64,000 nt of DNA from Arachis hypogaea. Its lineage: Eukaryota; Streptophyta; Magnoliopsida; Fabales; Fabaceae. The notes under the pieces are model-generated. The model saw only the letters and a program-made list of their open reading frames with translations, made no database searches and was not told where the DNA came from. Shown piece by piece: positions 7,923 through 19,055 of the stretch (position 1 is its first letter; the number at the start of each line of letters is the position of its first letter). A program made the position numbers and the translations under genes. Location of the stretch: positions 66,359,649 through 66,423,648 of the forward strand of contig NC_092039.1 of NCBI RefSeq assembly GCF_003086295.3. The letters run 5' to 3'.

Positions 7923-9885
7923 TGATGTGTGGAAAACGATCCAACACAAAACTCACCGGCAAGTGTACCGGGTCGCATCAAGTAATAATAACTCACATGA
8001 GTGAGGTCGATCCCACAGGGATTGAAGGATTGAGCAATTTTAGTTTAGTGGTTGATTTAGTCAAGCGAATCAAGTTTTGGTTGAGTGGGTTGTATTTAAC
8101 AGAATATAAATTGCTTGGAATGTAAAGGGAGAGGGGGAAATTGCAGTAAATTAAAGAGCAGGAAAGTAAACTTGCTGAATCTTAAAGAACAAGAAAGTAA
8201 ATGACTGAGACTTGAAGTGCAAGAAATGTAAATTGCAGTAGCTTAAATGGCAAGAAATATAAATTGCTTGAATATAAAAGGGGAATTAAGGGTTGGGAAT
8301 TCAGAATTGCAGCAAGAGAAAGTAGATTGCAACAATTAATAAAGTAGAAGCTGAATTGGAATAAACTAAAGTTCAAACAGAAATTGAAATTAAAATGCAG
8401 CAGGGTTCACAGAAGAACCAACAAGGAAATTGGGATCTCAGGACTCAAGAGTCTAGAAAGCAAAGTCTAGATCTCAATTGCCTTCCCAGATCCAAGTCCA
8501 CAAAGCAATTAACAAGAAATTAAAGAAGAAGCAGTAAAGAAACTGAAATTCAACTTAATTATGCAGAAGAGGAATTAAAGAGATTTTGAATGGAGATTGA
8601 GACAGAATTTCCTCAATTCTTCACACCCAAAACTCAAAACAAGGAAATTAAAAAGACCCAAGCAAGAACGAGGAAGAAGAGAGATCAATTCTCCTCCCTA
8701 ATTCTCTGAAATCTCAGTGAAGACACCAAGAGAAGTTCCAAAGTGCAAAAATAAAATTCAAAGCTTAAAGAAAGTGCGAAATTCAAAAGCAAAGCCAAAA
8801 AGTCCTAATTACATCAAACTAGCTCCTATTTATACACTTTCTATTCTTGGATCTTGGGATTTGGATGGGCTTTTGATTTGGTGAAGAAATGAATTTTATT
8901 GGATTTTTAATCCAATTTTAGCCCAAAAATAATAGCTTCCAGGAGGCTGCCCTGCCCTTGTGGAGGGCAGGGCAGAAAATGGTGCGTGTTGGTGCTTGCG
9001 TGGTGCATGCTGGTGCGCAGAATGCTGCCCTGCCCTCGCAGAGGGCAGGGCAGGAAAAATTGGTGCGCCAGAGATGTGCCACGGTGCGTGCTGATGCTGC
9101 CAGAATCATGCCATGGTGCGCCAGAATGTCCCTTGGTGCGCCAGATTCATGCACCAACAAAATGCTGCCCTGCCCTCGCGGAGGGCAGGGCAGTATTTCC
9201 ACAATGAAGTCCCGCATTCGAATCCGGGCAAAAACACACGCTCATTCATTTTCCTTGGTTTCTTGGCACGGTAATGGAACTTAGTTCCTTGCTTCCTCAT
9301 GGTCCCGTGTTCAACTCTTGTGGCAAGCATCATAGGCATTTTTCCTTTGATTTTCTTCCTTGGTGAGCCCGATACTGCCCTTGTGGAGGGCAGGGCAACA
9401 TTTTCTTCTTCTTGATTCCAAGGCACAAATTTGTGCTCTGCCCTTGTAGTGGGCAGGGCAGAGTTGCCTTCTTTGCCTTGTTCCCTTATGTTGCCCTCCT
9501 AGAGGGCAGTGTGCCCTTGTGGAGGGCAATGCTTGCCTCCCCCATTGCATGCGGCATACTTTTCCTTCCTTTGACCACGCTTCCTTCTCCTTGGGTCACG
9601 CTTTCTTAGGCCACGCTTTTCTCTTTTATTCTTTTCTTCACCTGAAATAAACCAAAACAACCACTCCAAGTATCACTAAATTCATAAGGCCTATAAATCA
9701 ATTAAACTTCAATTAAAATTAGCTTAAACCTCATGAATTAACATTAATTTCATGGTGGTTGCTTGATTTAAAGAAGTTATGCATTTTCACTCCAAATCAC
9801 TTACTTAGGAAGCAAGAAAGTGCATAAAGACTAACAAAACAAGTGAAATTAGCTTGAAAAATGGGTATATGATGACTTGTCATCA
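7923..9885 (-). repeat. E2 5' LTR
   Basis: A 1963-bp copy of 1321-3284. The TATA box is at 8827-8834, the palindrome array at 8947-9530 and the U5 stem-loop at 7956-7971. Flanked on the right by TSD GCTAC (9886-9890). Differences from the 3' LTR are mostly C/T and G/A, as expected of methylated DNA. Confidence 0.95.
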
Positions 9886-9890
9886 GCTAC

Positions 9891-11121
9891 CTCCCATCCT
9901 CTCAGTGAAAATGTTCAACGCACCCTGTCACGGCACGGCTATTCAGCTGTCGGTTCTCGATCATGTCGGAATAAAATCCAGTAATTCTTTTGCGTCTGTC
10001 ACTAACGCCCCACAATCGCGAGTTTGAAGCTCGTCACAGTCATTCAATCATTGAATCCTACTCAGAATACCACAGACAAGGTTTAGACCTTCCGGATTCT
10101 CTTGAATGCCGCCATCAATTCTAGCTTATACCACGAAGATTCCGATTATGGGATCCAAGAGATAAACATTCAAGCATTGTTTGCTTGTAGAACGGGAGTG
10201 GTTGTCAGGCACGCGTTCATAAGTGAGAATGATGATGAGTGTCACATAATCATCACATTCATCATGTTCTTGGGTGCAAATGAATATCTTAGAACAAGAA
10301 TAAGATGAATTAAATAGAAGAACAATAGTAATTGCATTAATACTCGAGGTACAGCAGAGCTCCACACCTTAATCTATGGTGTGTAGAAACTCCACCGTTG
10401 AAAATACATAAGAACAAGGTCTAGGCATGGCCGAGAGGCCAGCCCCCAAAACATGATCAAAAGATTCAAAGATCTAAGGATGATCAAAGGATCTAAAGAT
10501 GACATAAAAAGGTCCTATTTGTAGAGAACTAGTAGCCTAGGGTTTACAAATGATGAGTAAATGACATAAAAATCCACTTCCGGGCCCACTTGGTGTGTTC
10601 TTGGGCTGAGCATTGAAGCATTTTCGTGTAGAGACTTCTCTTGGAGTTAAACGCCAACTTTTATGCCAGTTTGGGCGTTTAACTCCCATTCTTGTGCCAG
10701 TTCCGTCGTTTAACGCCGGGCAGTTTTGAGCTGATTTGGAACGCCAGTTTGGGCCATCAAATCTCGAGCAAAGTATGAACTATTATATACTTTTGGAAAG
10801 CCCAGGATGTCTACTTTCCAACGCCATTAAGAGCGCGCCAATTGGGCTTCTGTAGCTCCAGAAAATCCACTTCGAGTGCAGGGAGGTCAGAATCCAACAG
10901 CATCTGCTGTCCTTTTCAGTCTCTGAATCAGATTTTTGCTCAGGTCCCTCAATTTCAGCCAGAAAATACCTGAAATCACAGAAAAACACACAAACTCATA
11001 GTAAAGTCCAGAAAAGTGAATTTTAACTAAAAATTAATAAAAATATACTAAAAACTAACTAAAACATACTAAAAACATACTAAAAACAATGCCAAAAAGC
11101 GTACAAATTATCCGCTCATCA
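9891..11121 (-). repeat. E1 5' LTR, outer part (U3 side)
   Basis: Continues the LTR broken at 1320 and ends ...CCGCTCATCA, the inverted TGATGAGCGG terminus. It contains the GGCATGGCCGAGAGGCCAGCC hairpin region at 10421-10446. Its GGCGTTTAAC/GTTAAACGCC palindromes lie at about 10640-10760. A decayed TATA (sense CTACAAATAGG) lies near 10515. Confidence 0.88.
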
Positions 11122-11234
11122 ATAGCCATCCATGAAGGAGAGGTACTTGTATCTGGAAGAGGCGTCCACTAGAGTGTGAATATTTGGGAGTGGGTAGGGA
11201 TCTTTTGGACAAGCCTTATTGAGGTCGGTGTAGT
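11122..11234 (-). pseudogene. RT fragment of Tat-lineage element E3
   Basis: The reverse complement translates to YTDLNKACPKDPYPLPNI...SFMDGY, the fingers/palm start of a Tat/Ogre-type reverse transcriptase. It joins directly to the WRMWTDY end at 30637, showing that E4 (11235-30631) inserted within this codon run. E1 cut it on the other side. Confidence 0.88.
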
Positions 11235-11489
11235 TGATGCCAAGGCATCTTGGCCTGTTTCACTGACCTTTTCTTTACTTATTTAGGGTAGTTTGCATTT
11301 TCTTAGTAAATAAGGCAAGTTTTGGATGAAAATACACTTATACCTTGATTCAAGAAATTATTGTGAACTTTACATGATTTCATGAGGATTAGGCAGGAAT
11401 TGTATGATAAAATTGATGATGCATAATCTCATGATTTGGAACAGAGCTTTGATGCACCTTAATTGCTTGATTTCAGGACAAAGAAAGCA

Positions 11490-12345
11490 AGAAAGAACCA
11501 CGTTAGCAGCCACGTTAATCTAATTAACGTGACCACTAACGTGAAATGGGACGAGCCTGTAGAGTTAATGGAAAAGGTGATCGCCAATAACGCCTTCGAA
11601 GCCATCATAGCCCATGTTAGTTGCCACGTTAACTACATTAACGCGGTAGCTAACGTAGAGGAGGAAGAGGAGCTCCAACGTTAGTGGTAAAAGTGGTTAC
11701 CACTAACGTTCCACAAAGGCACAATCAAGCCACGTTAAGAGTCACGCTAATCCAATTAACGTAAACTCTAACACGGAATGAAGAACCAATCACCAATGTT
11801 AGTGACATTAACCTTTGTCACTAACGTTGGACCAACCCAAGAGTGCCCACGTTAGTGGTCACGTTAAGACTACTAATGTGAGAGATATCGTGGAGCTAAG
11901 CATGATAAGCCAATATTAGTGACACTCACCTTTGTCACTAACGTTGGAGATGGCAATCACTACCACGTTAGTGGCCATGTTAATCTAATTAACGTGAACT
12001 CTAACATGGGAGGTAGGGGCGTTTGGAGCGTTAGTGATAAAGGTAACTGTGACTAACGCTCTCAAAGCTTAGGCATGCCCACGTTAAGAGTCACGTTTGT
12101 TATACTAACGTGAACTCTAACGTAGGGAAAGGGGGCACAAGGCAACGTTATTGGAAAAGGTGATTCCCAATAACGTTTGCGAAGGACCAATAGGCGATGT
12201 TAGTGGTCACGTTAGTTCCATTAACGTTGAAGTTAACGTTAATCATTTTGGTTTGGAAGGTTAGTGGAAAAGGTGATTGTCACTAACGTTCTCGAACTCA
12301 CATCCTCACTGAACGTTAACGCCACTAACGTCCTAATTAACGCCC
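11490..12345. repeat. U3 palindrome array of AACGTTAGTG/CACTAACGTT dyads (E4 5' LTR)
   Basis: Dense inverted repeats: CACGTTAAT-CTA-ATTAACGTG (11511-11531), and a long hairpin near 11800-11835 with GTTAGTGACA pairing TGTCACTAAC. More than fifteen AACGTTA-type half sites follow to 12345. A small ORF here (11463-11684) is a repeat by-product. The copy in the 3' LTR is at 28830-29665. Confidence 0.88.
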
Positions 12346-12469
12346 ATGCCTAACTCACACTTTTTCTGCAAACAAAGCTGAGCCCACTGAAGATTGTAAC
12401 TGCTTCAACACAAGATCAAAGGCCCATATCCAAGACTTGAAGAACTCACTAGAAGATCAAGAAGAGTAG

Positions 12470-12477
12470 TATATATA
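12470..12477 (+). promoter_or_regulatory. TATA box of E4 5' LTR
   Basis: AGTATATATAGGAG, about 125 bp after the last palindrome. The equivalent is at 29804-29811 in the 3' LTR. Confidence 0.75.
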
Positions 12478-13401
12478 GGAGTAGTTTTGAACTATTAGAA
12501 AGCTTTTTACACATTTAGGAGCTACACTCTATATATTTACTTTCTGCATGTATTATGTTCTACCCTTTTTCATTTCCATTTCCAGTGCTATGAACAACTA
12601 ATCCCCTTTCATTGGGTTAGAGAGCTCCATCGTAATTTGATGGATTAATTATAGTTTTCATTCTCCTTCCTCTTTCTTTTCTCTTGATTTACTAGAAATC
12701 TTTCAATCTTAATCTAATTGGTTAGTTGTCTTGAAAAAGAAACTCTCCATAATTGGATCTCCTCTGAGCCTTGGAAAATGGATAAGGAGATCATGCTAGA
12801 AATGCTTTCTCATGTTGGACCAAATTGGGGTTTGGGCGGATATAGTGACATGTAATCCTCCCAACACTTTGATTTGGAAATACATGTGGTATAATCAGTG
12901 ACCACACTTCATCTCTTCCCATGAGCAACTAAATCAAGGAATTGGGCAATTGTTCAAGCTTAGAGAGATTGGATTTCCAAGGAATTGGGATCCAATCACT
13001 TAAGATTGCCAAGGAGATCAATGAATGCATTGATTGAAGAAGAGATGAAAATGAACTTGATCCAGAGAATGCAACATCTCCTAAGCCCAATGAATCCCCA
13101 TCTCTGATCTTACCCATTTTCTTTACTTTCTTCCATTTATTTCCATGTTCATCTTCCCAAACCCCCATTTAAGATTCTGCACTTTATTTTCTACAATTTA
13201 CTTTCCCGCCATTTAATTTGCAGCAAATCTCAACTACATTCTGTTTAGCTCAACTAGCACACTCTTCCAAATAAAGTTGCTTGACCAATCAATCCCTGTG
13301 GGATTCGACCTCACACTATTGTGAGTTTTTACTTGACGACAATTCGGTATACTTGCCGAAGGGAAATTTGTTGAGAGACAAGTTTTCGTGCATCTAGTTT
13401 A

Positions 13402-13419
13402 TGGCGCCGTTGCCGGAGA
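13402..13419 (+). other. Primer binding site, tRNA-Asp type (E4)
   Basis: TGGCGCCGTTGCCGGAGA matches the tRNA-Asp complement at 17 of 18 bases, 6 bp after the LTR end. The leader 13420-13690 is AT-rich and holds no gene. Confidence 0.9.
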
Positions 13420-13690
13420 TTGATTTTGTATCGACAATTATTAAGTTGGAAGTTCACTAGATTGAGCATTTTCTTTTTATTGTTTAATTTGCGTAGTCAT
13501 TTACTCTTTGTTTCAATTAGCTTTCTTCCTCATCCCTTATCCCCTCGTTGTTTTCTTTTTCTTTGAATTTACTTACAATTTTGCTCACTAACCCACTAAC
13601 TGTTTGATAAATTGCACCACTCACACTAACAATCACTCTAACAAGAATAATCACTTCGTTTATTTTCTTGCTGTGTGCTCTATTAGTTGT

Positions 13691-16054
13691 ATGACAGGGA
13701 GAAAAAGTGGAGCTTCAACTTTCTTTGATTCCGAACCTGAGAGGACCCTCCGTAGATTGAGGAGGGAAGCAAGAAGGAGAAGAGTTGTTGGTGCTGAGGA
13801 AGAGGAAGAGTACTTTGAAATAAACATGGAGGAGAACATAGAAAACAACCATGAAGAAGAAGCTCACAACCATGCCAGAGAAGGCCATGTGAATCATGCT
13901 GGGCAGGAAATTGTGGAAGTAGCATCCAAAAGCCAACCATACATGCCAATAACTTTGAATTGAAATCCCAGCTCATCACCATTGTTCAGAACAATTGCTC
14001 ATTTGGAGAAAGCGCCCAAGAAGACCCCAATCAACATCTAACCACTTTCCTGAGAATATATTACACCGTGAAGTCTAATGGCATTCATCTGGATGTCTAT
14101 AGATTGTTATTGTTCCCTTTCTCACTCAGGGACAAAGCATCTAAGTGGTTGGAGTCCTTCCCGAAGAATAGCTTAACAAATTGGGAGAACGTGGTAAACA
14201 AGTTTTTGGCAAGATTCTACCCCCTCAAAGAATTAATAGGCTGAGAGCTGAGGTGTAAACTTTCAGGCAACAAGATGGTGAGACTCTCTATGAAGCATGG
14301 AAGAGGTTCAAGGATTTAACAAGAAGATGCCCACCGAACATGTTCAATAAATAGGTTCAACTACACATCTTCTATGAAGGTCTTTCTTACGAGTCAAAGA
14401 AGGTCGTAGACCATTCATCAAGGGGCTCTCTAAATAAGAAAAAAACCATTGAAGAAGCCATAGCTGTCATTAAGACTATCGCTGAGAATGACTACTTCTA
14501 TGCTTTTGAAAGAAGCAACACTCGGGGAGTAATGAAGCTAAACCACATGGATGCACTGCTGGCTCAAAACAAGATGATCACCAAGTAGCTTGCAGATCTT
14601 ACCAAGAAGGTGGAAGAAAACCAAGTTACAGCAGTCATCACCTCATCACCAGCTCAAGAAGGAGTGAATGTAGGAGAAGAAGGTGACTGGGAACAAGCCA
14701 ACTATGTTGGAAACTCACCCAGACAGACCCATGATCCATACTCCAAAACTTATAATTCTGGTTGGAGAAACCACCCTAACTTTGGGTGGGAAAATCAACA
14801 AGACCAAGGCCAAGGCCAGAGACGCCACAACCACAACCCCAACAACAATGCAACTCACCAACATACCTCACAGAGATCCTATCAACACCCACCTAATCAC
14901 CCTTCTCAACCACCTAACCTCAACCCACCATCAATAACCGAGGATAGACTTTCCAGGATTGAGACTCTACTTGAAGACATATGTAAAGAAGTCCAAGTCA
15001 ACAAAGTGTTCAAGGATGAAGTGCGACCCAACATCAAAAACCAAGGAGACACCATCAAGAGGTTGGAGTCCCAAATGGGATATCTATCTCAACAGTTCCC
15101 TAAACCCATTGGTAGTTTTCCAAGTGACACAGAGAAGAACCCAAGAGGAGAAACAAAGAAAGTAAGGTGGGAAGAATGCAAGATGATCACTATGAGTGAT
15201 GAGAGGAGTATGGAGGAAGTGCATACACAAATAAAACATCTCCAAGACATTCCAAGGGAAAATTATAAAGAAAGAAACCATGCACCCCATCCTACACACA
15301 CGGAGGAGCTAAAAAAGGGGAGACCCTAAACCCATATGCACCCTTTCCCCAAAGACTCAAAGGTGGTGTAGCAAGGAGAATGTATTCAAAGTTCCTTGAC
15401 ATGTTTGCATCTCTAGATGTAAATATACCATTCATTAAGGCCCTCCAGCAAATGCCCTTCTACATCAAGTACATAAAGGAGCTGCTGGCCAAAAAGAGTT
15501 CATTGAAGGGTGGGCAAACAATAAAGATAAACAGGGAGTGCAGTGCTCTCATTCAAACAGAGCCACCCACAGAGAAGAAAGATCCAGGGAGTTTTCACAT
15601 TCCCTGTACTATAGGAGATACAATGATTGATAAAAGACTCTATGACATGGGAGCAAGTATCAACTTAATGCCTCTATCTCTCATGAAAAAGTTTCAAATC
15701 AATGAGCTAACATTCACGGCTGTAATCATCAAATTGGCTGACAAAACTCAAAAACAGGCGATAGGAGTGGTCGAAAATGTATTAGTGAAGGTTGGGAACT
15801 ACTTCCTACCCACAGATTTTGTTTTCTTGGAGATGGACGAGAATCCTATCAATCCCATCATCCTGGGGAGGCCATTCTTAGCCACAGCCAGAGCGCTTAT
15901 AGATGTAGAGCGAAGAGAGCTAGTATTGAGGATACACGATGAAGAGCTCACCTTCAACATTTTCAAACCCTCACAAGAAGCAGATCAGGATGACAAAGAG
16001 TCAAAGGAAGAGCACAATAAGGAGCTGATGGAAGAGGCAAGCACAGAAGCATAA
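13691..16054 (+). pseudogene. Degraded gag-protease of E4
   Basis: Starts MTGRKSGASTFFDSEPERTL, the basic N terminus shared with E8. Frame breaks occur near 13960, and stops occur in the Gag core (for example 14259 and 14353 areas) and at 14587. Recognisable pieces are KASKWLESFPKNSLTNW, ESLYEAWKRF-like, and a protease block with YDMGASINLMP and IILGRPFLATARALIDVE (15380-16054 open). D-M-G replaces D-L-G. Confidence 0.88.
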
Positions 16055-16231
16055 GCACCACACCTGAGACCCCATATGGTTGACAAGCAATGTGGTCGGA
16101 AGGAACAATAGCCAAGTGTAGTCCAAAAGGAACTAGACCCATCGGAGTCATATGAGATAAGCAACAAAACCCTTCTGAAAGAAGAAACCACAAGGAGCAA
16201 GGTGACATAAAGGAACACAAGGAAAAAGTCC

Positions 16232-16468
16232 CCAAGGGGATGGAGAAACAAAAAGATCCCTACAGAGGATTTTTCTCCAGGAGATGAAGTGGTCTCTGCC
16301 TATTTTCCATTTATCCCACCTAATCTCTCCACCATTCCATCTCAGCTGCCTCAAGTGTACACTATCAATAAAATCTTGTCCTTAGAACATGTGGAGCTTC
16401 TTAACAAGGCCAATGGAGACAAATTCACTACAAGAGGGGAAGATTTGAAGCACCACCGACCACCCTGA
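16232..16468 (+). pseudogene. Integrase C-terminal-like remnant after protease (E4)
   Basis: It is in the same frame as the protease, separated by three stops. The translation includes PRGWRNKKIPTEDFSPGDEV, VYTINKILSLEHVELL and KFTTRGEDLKHH, aligning residue by residue with the tail of E2. F-x-P-G-D-x-V followed by a conserved LKH(Y) end is typical of gypsy integrase C-terminal domains. The identity is inference because the GPF/Y core is not visible. Confidence 0.6.
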
Positions 16469-16479
16469 CAAAGGCCAAA

Positions 16480-16525
16480 TGTCAAGCTAATGATGCTAAA
16501 GAAGCGCTTCATGGGAGGCAACCCA
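16480..16525 (+). other. Conserved post-pol block (E4)
   Basis: TGTCAAGCTAATGATGC, then TAAAGAAGCGCTTC, then ATGGGAGGCAACCCA, starting 12 bp after the stop of the integrase-like tail. It matches the blocks at 4808, 44282 and 61079. PPT-like words follow at 16643 and 16736; 16530-17290 otherwise holds no credible gene. Confidence 0.75.
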
Positions 16526-17332
16526 TGTTTTATTCCCTTACCTTTTTAATCTTTAATAGTAGTTAATAAGGTAAAATTCATGAATCCTAAATCAACTTCG
16601 ACAACCACTATAAGAATCCCTACATGCAGCAAAAAGTACATGATAAGTTTGGTGTTCAAGGCACACCAAGAAGGCTTGATCACACTCCAGAATATGAGAC
16701 TCTTATCGAATCTTGTTGCACCATATGATCATAAACAAGTTTGGTGTCACCAACATTGCATGCATGGGCATTTGATTGGTCGGTTGGTTTGCATTCATGA
16801 ATGGCTCTTAGTTAGTAAAAAACAAAAACAAAAAAAATTTGGGGGGTGGCTAGCCTCCAAATTTCTTTTACCGCCACAATTTAAATTAATTCTTCTTTTC
16901 TTTTGTCTTGCAAGGAATTGGGAAGGAATATTGGAGAAACTTGATGGGACAATCAATTGAAGGGGGATTCGGTCACTTCACCCACGGAACTACACACTTG
17001 TCTTCAAGGGGTGCACCTTGGGAAGTGTCACCATGCAACATTGGGAGTTGGACAGCCTTAGAGACCGAACCAATCAATTCACAAATGTGGTGATCCTTGT
17101 GCTCATCAAATGCCAAACCCTAACCATCTACTATTAAGCCACACCATCAATCCACACCCTTCAATCTCATCATTCTCCTATATAACCCCCACTCTACACC
17201 CACTCCATAGGCAATCACCCTCTCAATCTATCTCTCTTCTTCCTTCCAAACACAAACACACTCAACATCCTCACACACCAATTCTCACCCATAGAATCAT
17301 CGAGCTCCAAGAGGCGAAAGGGGAAGGAACCG

Positions 17333-18844
17333 GTGGAGAGCATTCCTTTCGATGCAGGGGGATTCAAGACCGCCTTCCATGAGCTCCAATTTAAACAGAT
17401 AAAGAATAAGAAAATATTGACAGAATTGACATTCCAGTTCAACGAGGATGAGTGCCCAAAGATTAGAGAAAAGATTGAACAAAGGGGTTGGCAAAAGCTC
17501 ACAAACCCAGAAACAAAGATAAATGCAAACCTTATCAAGGAGTTCTACGCCAATGTGGCCAAAGAAGACAATACTAGGGCCCCCACCTTCAAAAGCTACG
17601 TGAGAGGAATAGAGGTGGACTTTAGCCCCAATGCTATAACAAGGACTCTTCAGCTGAGATCGCCATATTTTGAAGAGCTCAGTTATCAAGTAAGAATAAG
17701 CAATGCCCCCGATAAGGATGAACTTGAAGAAATTGTGAACGATATGTGTGTTATAGGATCTGATTGGGAAAGGTACTCGGATAAGAGGCCACGGTTCATT
17801 AGTATAGGAGACCTCATCCCAGAAGCCAAGGGATGGTTTGAGCTTGTGAGGAGATCTATCCTCCCAGCCGCAAACAATTCTGAGGTCAACATTGCCCGAG
17901 CTACTATGGTACATTGCTTAATAAAGGGTGGAGGCATCAATGTGCATGAAATTATAGCTGAGGGAATCCAAGATTCAGCCGAGAAGAGTGACCCAAGTGC
18001 TAGACTTTCGTGCCCCAGCACCATCCTTAGACTATGTATGAAAGCCAAGGTAGTATTCGAAGATAACAATCCAAAATGGGTAAACCCGGGGAGGTTAGTT
18101 ACGCTCCAGCGTATAAACTATGTGGCACCCGCTCAACAACAAAAAAGGCCTCAGATAAGGAAAACAATTGCACAAGAAGAGCCTCACCAAGAAGAACCTC
18201 ACCAAGAAGAACCCCAACAAACAGAGTACCAGCAAGAAGAGCAATATGATCCGACCAACATAAATCTGTTTCACATTCAAGGAGCCATTGAGGATCTGGC
18301 AAGGAGCTATATGGAAGGACAAGAACAGCAACTGCGGGTTCAATCTCAATGGATGGATTATCAAGAAGAACTACTCTCTCATTGGATGGTTCAGCAAAGG
18401 GAGTGGCAGAAACAACAAATGGAGCTTCAACAGGAGCATTACTCCCAGCTTACCCAAGCCATCAACCAAGTGACCGAAAGGCAAGAGCTCCAAGACAAAT
18501 GCCTTCAAGAACTCAACCAACGTCAGATAGCTCAGATGAAAGCATTCAACGAGTTCAGCGTTCTCAACGAAGGACGGCAACTGCATCGGGAAGAGTTTAG
18601 CATAAACACTCAGGCCAAGTTAACTTATGTGACTGGGCATATGCATAACTTGCACCCTGCCGTCCCAAGTTATGATGCAGTCCACAAAGACTTAACAGAA
18701 CAAGAAGAGGGAAAGGTGAAACAACAAAAGGAAGCATTAAAGAAGAAGATGGAGGATGCTGGTTTCTGGAAGATGCTGATTGGGAAGCGCAAAGGAAATG
18801 GGGACTCAAGCAATCAAGGAGGACCCCAAGACAAAGGGACATGA
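17333..18844 (+). CDS. Second ORF of E4, plant-transposon-protein-like, start codon apparently lost
   Basis: A 503-codon open frame. Conserved words (RGWQKL, KEFYANV, RGIEVDFS, W-FELVRRSILPAANNSEV, HCLIKGGGINVHEII) match the domain called putative plant transposon protein (PF20167 as I recall). A QEEPHQ-type repeat (about 285-305) and a Q-rich coiled coil (about 310-470) follow. The frame continues upstream through ATAGAATCATCGAGC...AAGAGGCGAAAGGGG; ATA at 17291 probably replaces the original ATG before a basic SSSKRRKGK tail. The first listed codon is GTG. In Athila elements such ORFs occupy the env-like position; function unknown. Confidence 0.72.
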   Translation: MESIPFDAGGFKTAFHELQFKQIKNKKILTELTFQFNEDECPKIREKIEQRGWQKLTNPETKINANLIKEFYANVAKEDNTRAPTFKSYVRGIEVDFSPNAITRTLQLRSPYFEELSYQVRISNAPDKDELEEIVNDMCVIGSDWERYSDKRPRFISIGDLIPEAKGWFELVRRSILPAANNSEVNIARATMVHCLIKGGGINVHEIIAEGIQDSAEKSDPSARLSCPSTILRLCMKAKVVFEDNNPKWVNPGRLVTLQRINYVAPAQQQKRPQIRKTIAQEEPHQEEPHQEEPQQTEYQQEEQYDPTNINLFHIQGAIEDLARSYMEGQEQQLRVQSQWMDYQEELLSHWMVQQREWQKQQMELQQEHYSQLTQAINQVTERQELQDKCLQELNQRQIAQMKAFNEFSVLNEGRQLHREEFSINTQAKLTYVTGHMHNLHPAVPSYDAVHKDLTEQEEGKVKQQKEALKKKMEDAGFWKMLIGKRKGNGDSSNQGGPQDKGT

Positions 18845-18949
18845 GCATTCTGAGAAGTGAAAGGTGGTGGAGTTCTTTCTTAGTTCTATCCTTTTTCAAG
18901 TTTTAAATAAGGAAAATCATGTATGAAATAGAACATGCTTCCATAGTAG

Positions 18950-19055
18950 TGGTGCACGAAATTGTGATCATCAACAATGGCGCCAAAGACTTGGTAGCGC
19001 TCTGGTGCACGGATTTGTGATCATCAATAATGGCACCAATAATTTGGTAGCTCTC
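18950..19055 (-). repeat. Two tandem 53-bp LTR-end units carrying PBS-like words
   Basis: Units 18950-19002 and 19003-19055 each start TGGTGCACG and include a TGATCATCAA...GGCRCCAA...TTGGTAGC segment. In sense each unit ends like a true LTR end and is preceded by ACCAAGTCTTTGGCGCCATTG, a look-alike of the LTR-PBS junction. Confidence 0.8.

Larger units (their letters stand above)
1321..9885 (-). mobile_element. E2: complete young non-autonomous beta-family Athila-type retrotransposon
   Basis: An 8.6-kb minus-strand element with LTRs at 1321-3284 and 7923-9885, a perfect PBS, one open gag-protease frame and a perfect 5-bp TSD GCTAC (1316-1320 and 9886-9890). By eye the LTRs differ at about twenty bases plus one 1-bp indel, roughly 1%. 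There is no RT, RNase H or integrase core anywhere in the 4.6-kb interior. It therefore needs a partner's pol, yet its age suggests it was mobilised recently. Confidence 0.93.
1..11121 (-). mobile_element. E1: partial alpha-family (FIDEL-like) Athila-type LTR retrotransposon, split by E2
   Basis: Minus-strand element whose 5' LTR is 925-1320 plus 9891-11121 and whose leader runs leftwards off the window start. The LTR ends TGATGAGCGG and CGTGCACCA (sense) match E5, E12 and E13. It sits in the RT region of E3: E3 coding sequence resumes at 11122 on its right. The 3' LTR and all coding regions lie outside the window, so its coding capacity is unknown. The FIDEL-like label is from memory of Arachis families. 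Confidence 0.82.
11235..13395 (+). repeat. E4 5' LTR
   Basis: Starts TGATGCCAAGGCATC and ends CGTGCATC. U3 carries the ACGTTAGTG palindrome array, with TATATATA at 12470-12477. U5 has GTGGGATTCGACC and a hairpin TTCGG-TATACTTG-CCGAA at 13343-13360. The 3' LTR lacks about 100 bp present here after the TATA box. Confidence 0.92.

Noticed and set aside
11463..11684. Small ORF MLDFRTKK... in the E4 LTR (again at 28800)
   Set aside because: Lies in U3 upstream of the TATA box and is made of ACGTTAGTG repeats.
16580..16960. 126-codon ORF between gag-protease and second ORF of E4
   Set aside because: Low-complexity peptide without a domain and no counterpart in other elements; probably chance.
17297..18069. 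Antisense ORFs of 205 and 127 codons opposite the E4 second ORF
   Set aside because: Shadow frames of a real ORF; no independent support.
17333..18844. Envelope glycoprotein in the env-like position
   Set aside because: No signal peptide or membrane segment; the product is charged, Q-rich and coiled coil, so an env call is unsupported.
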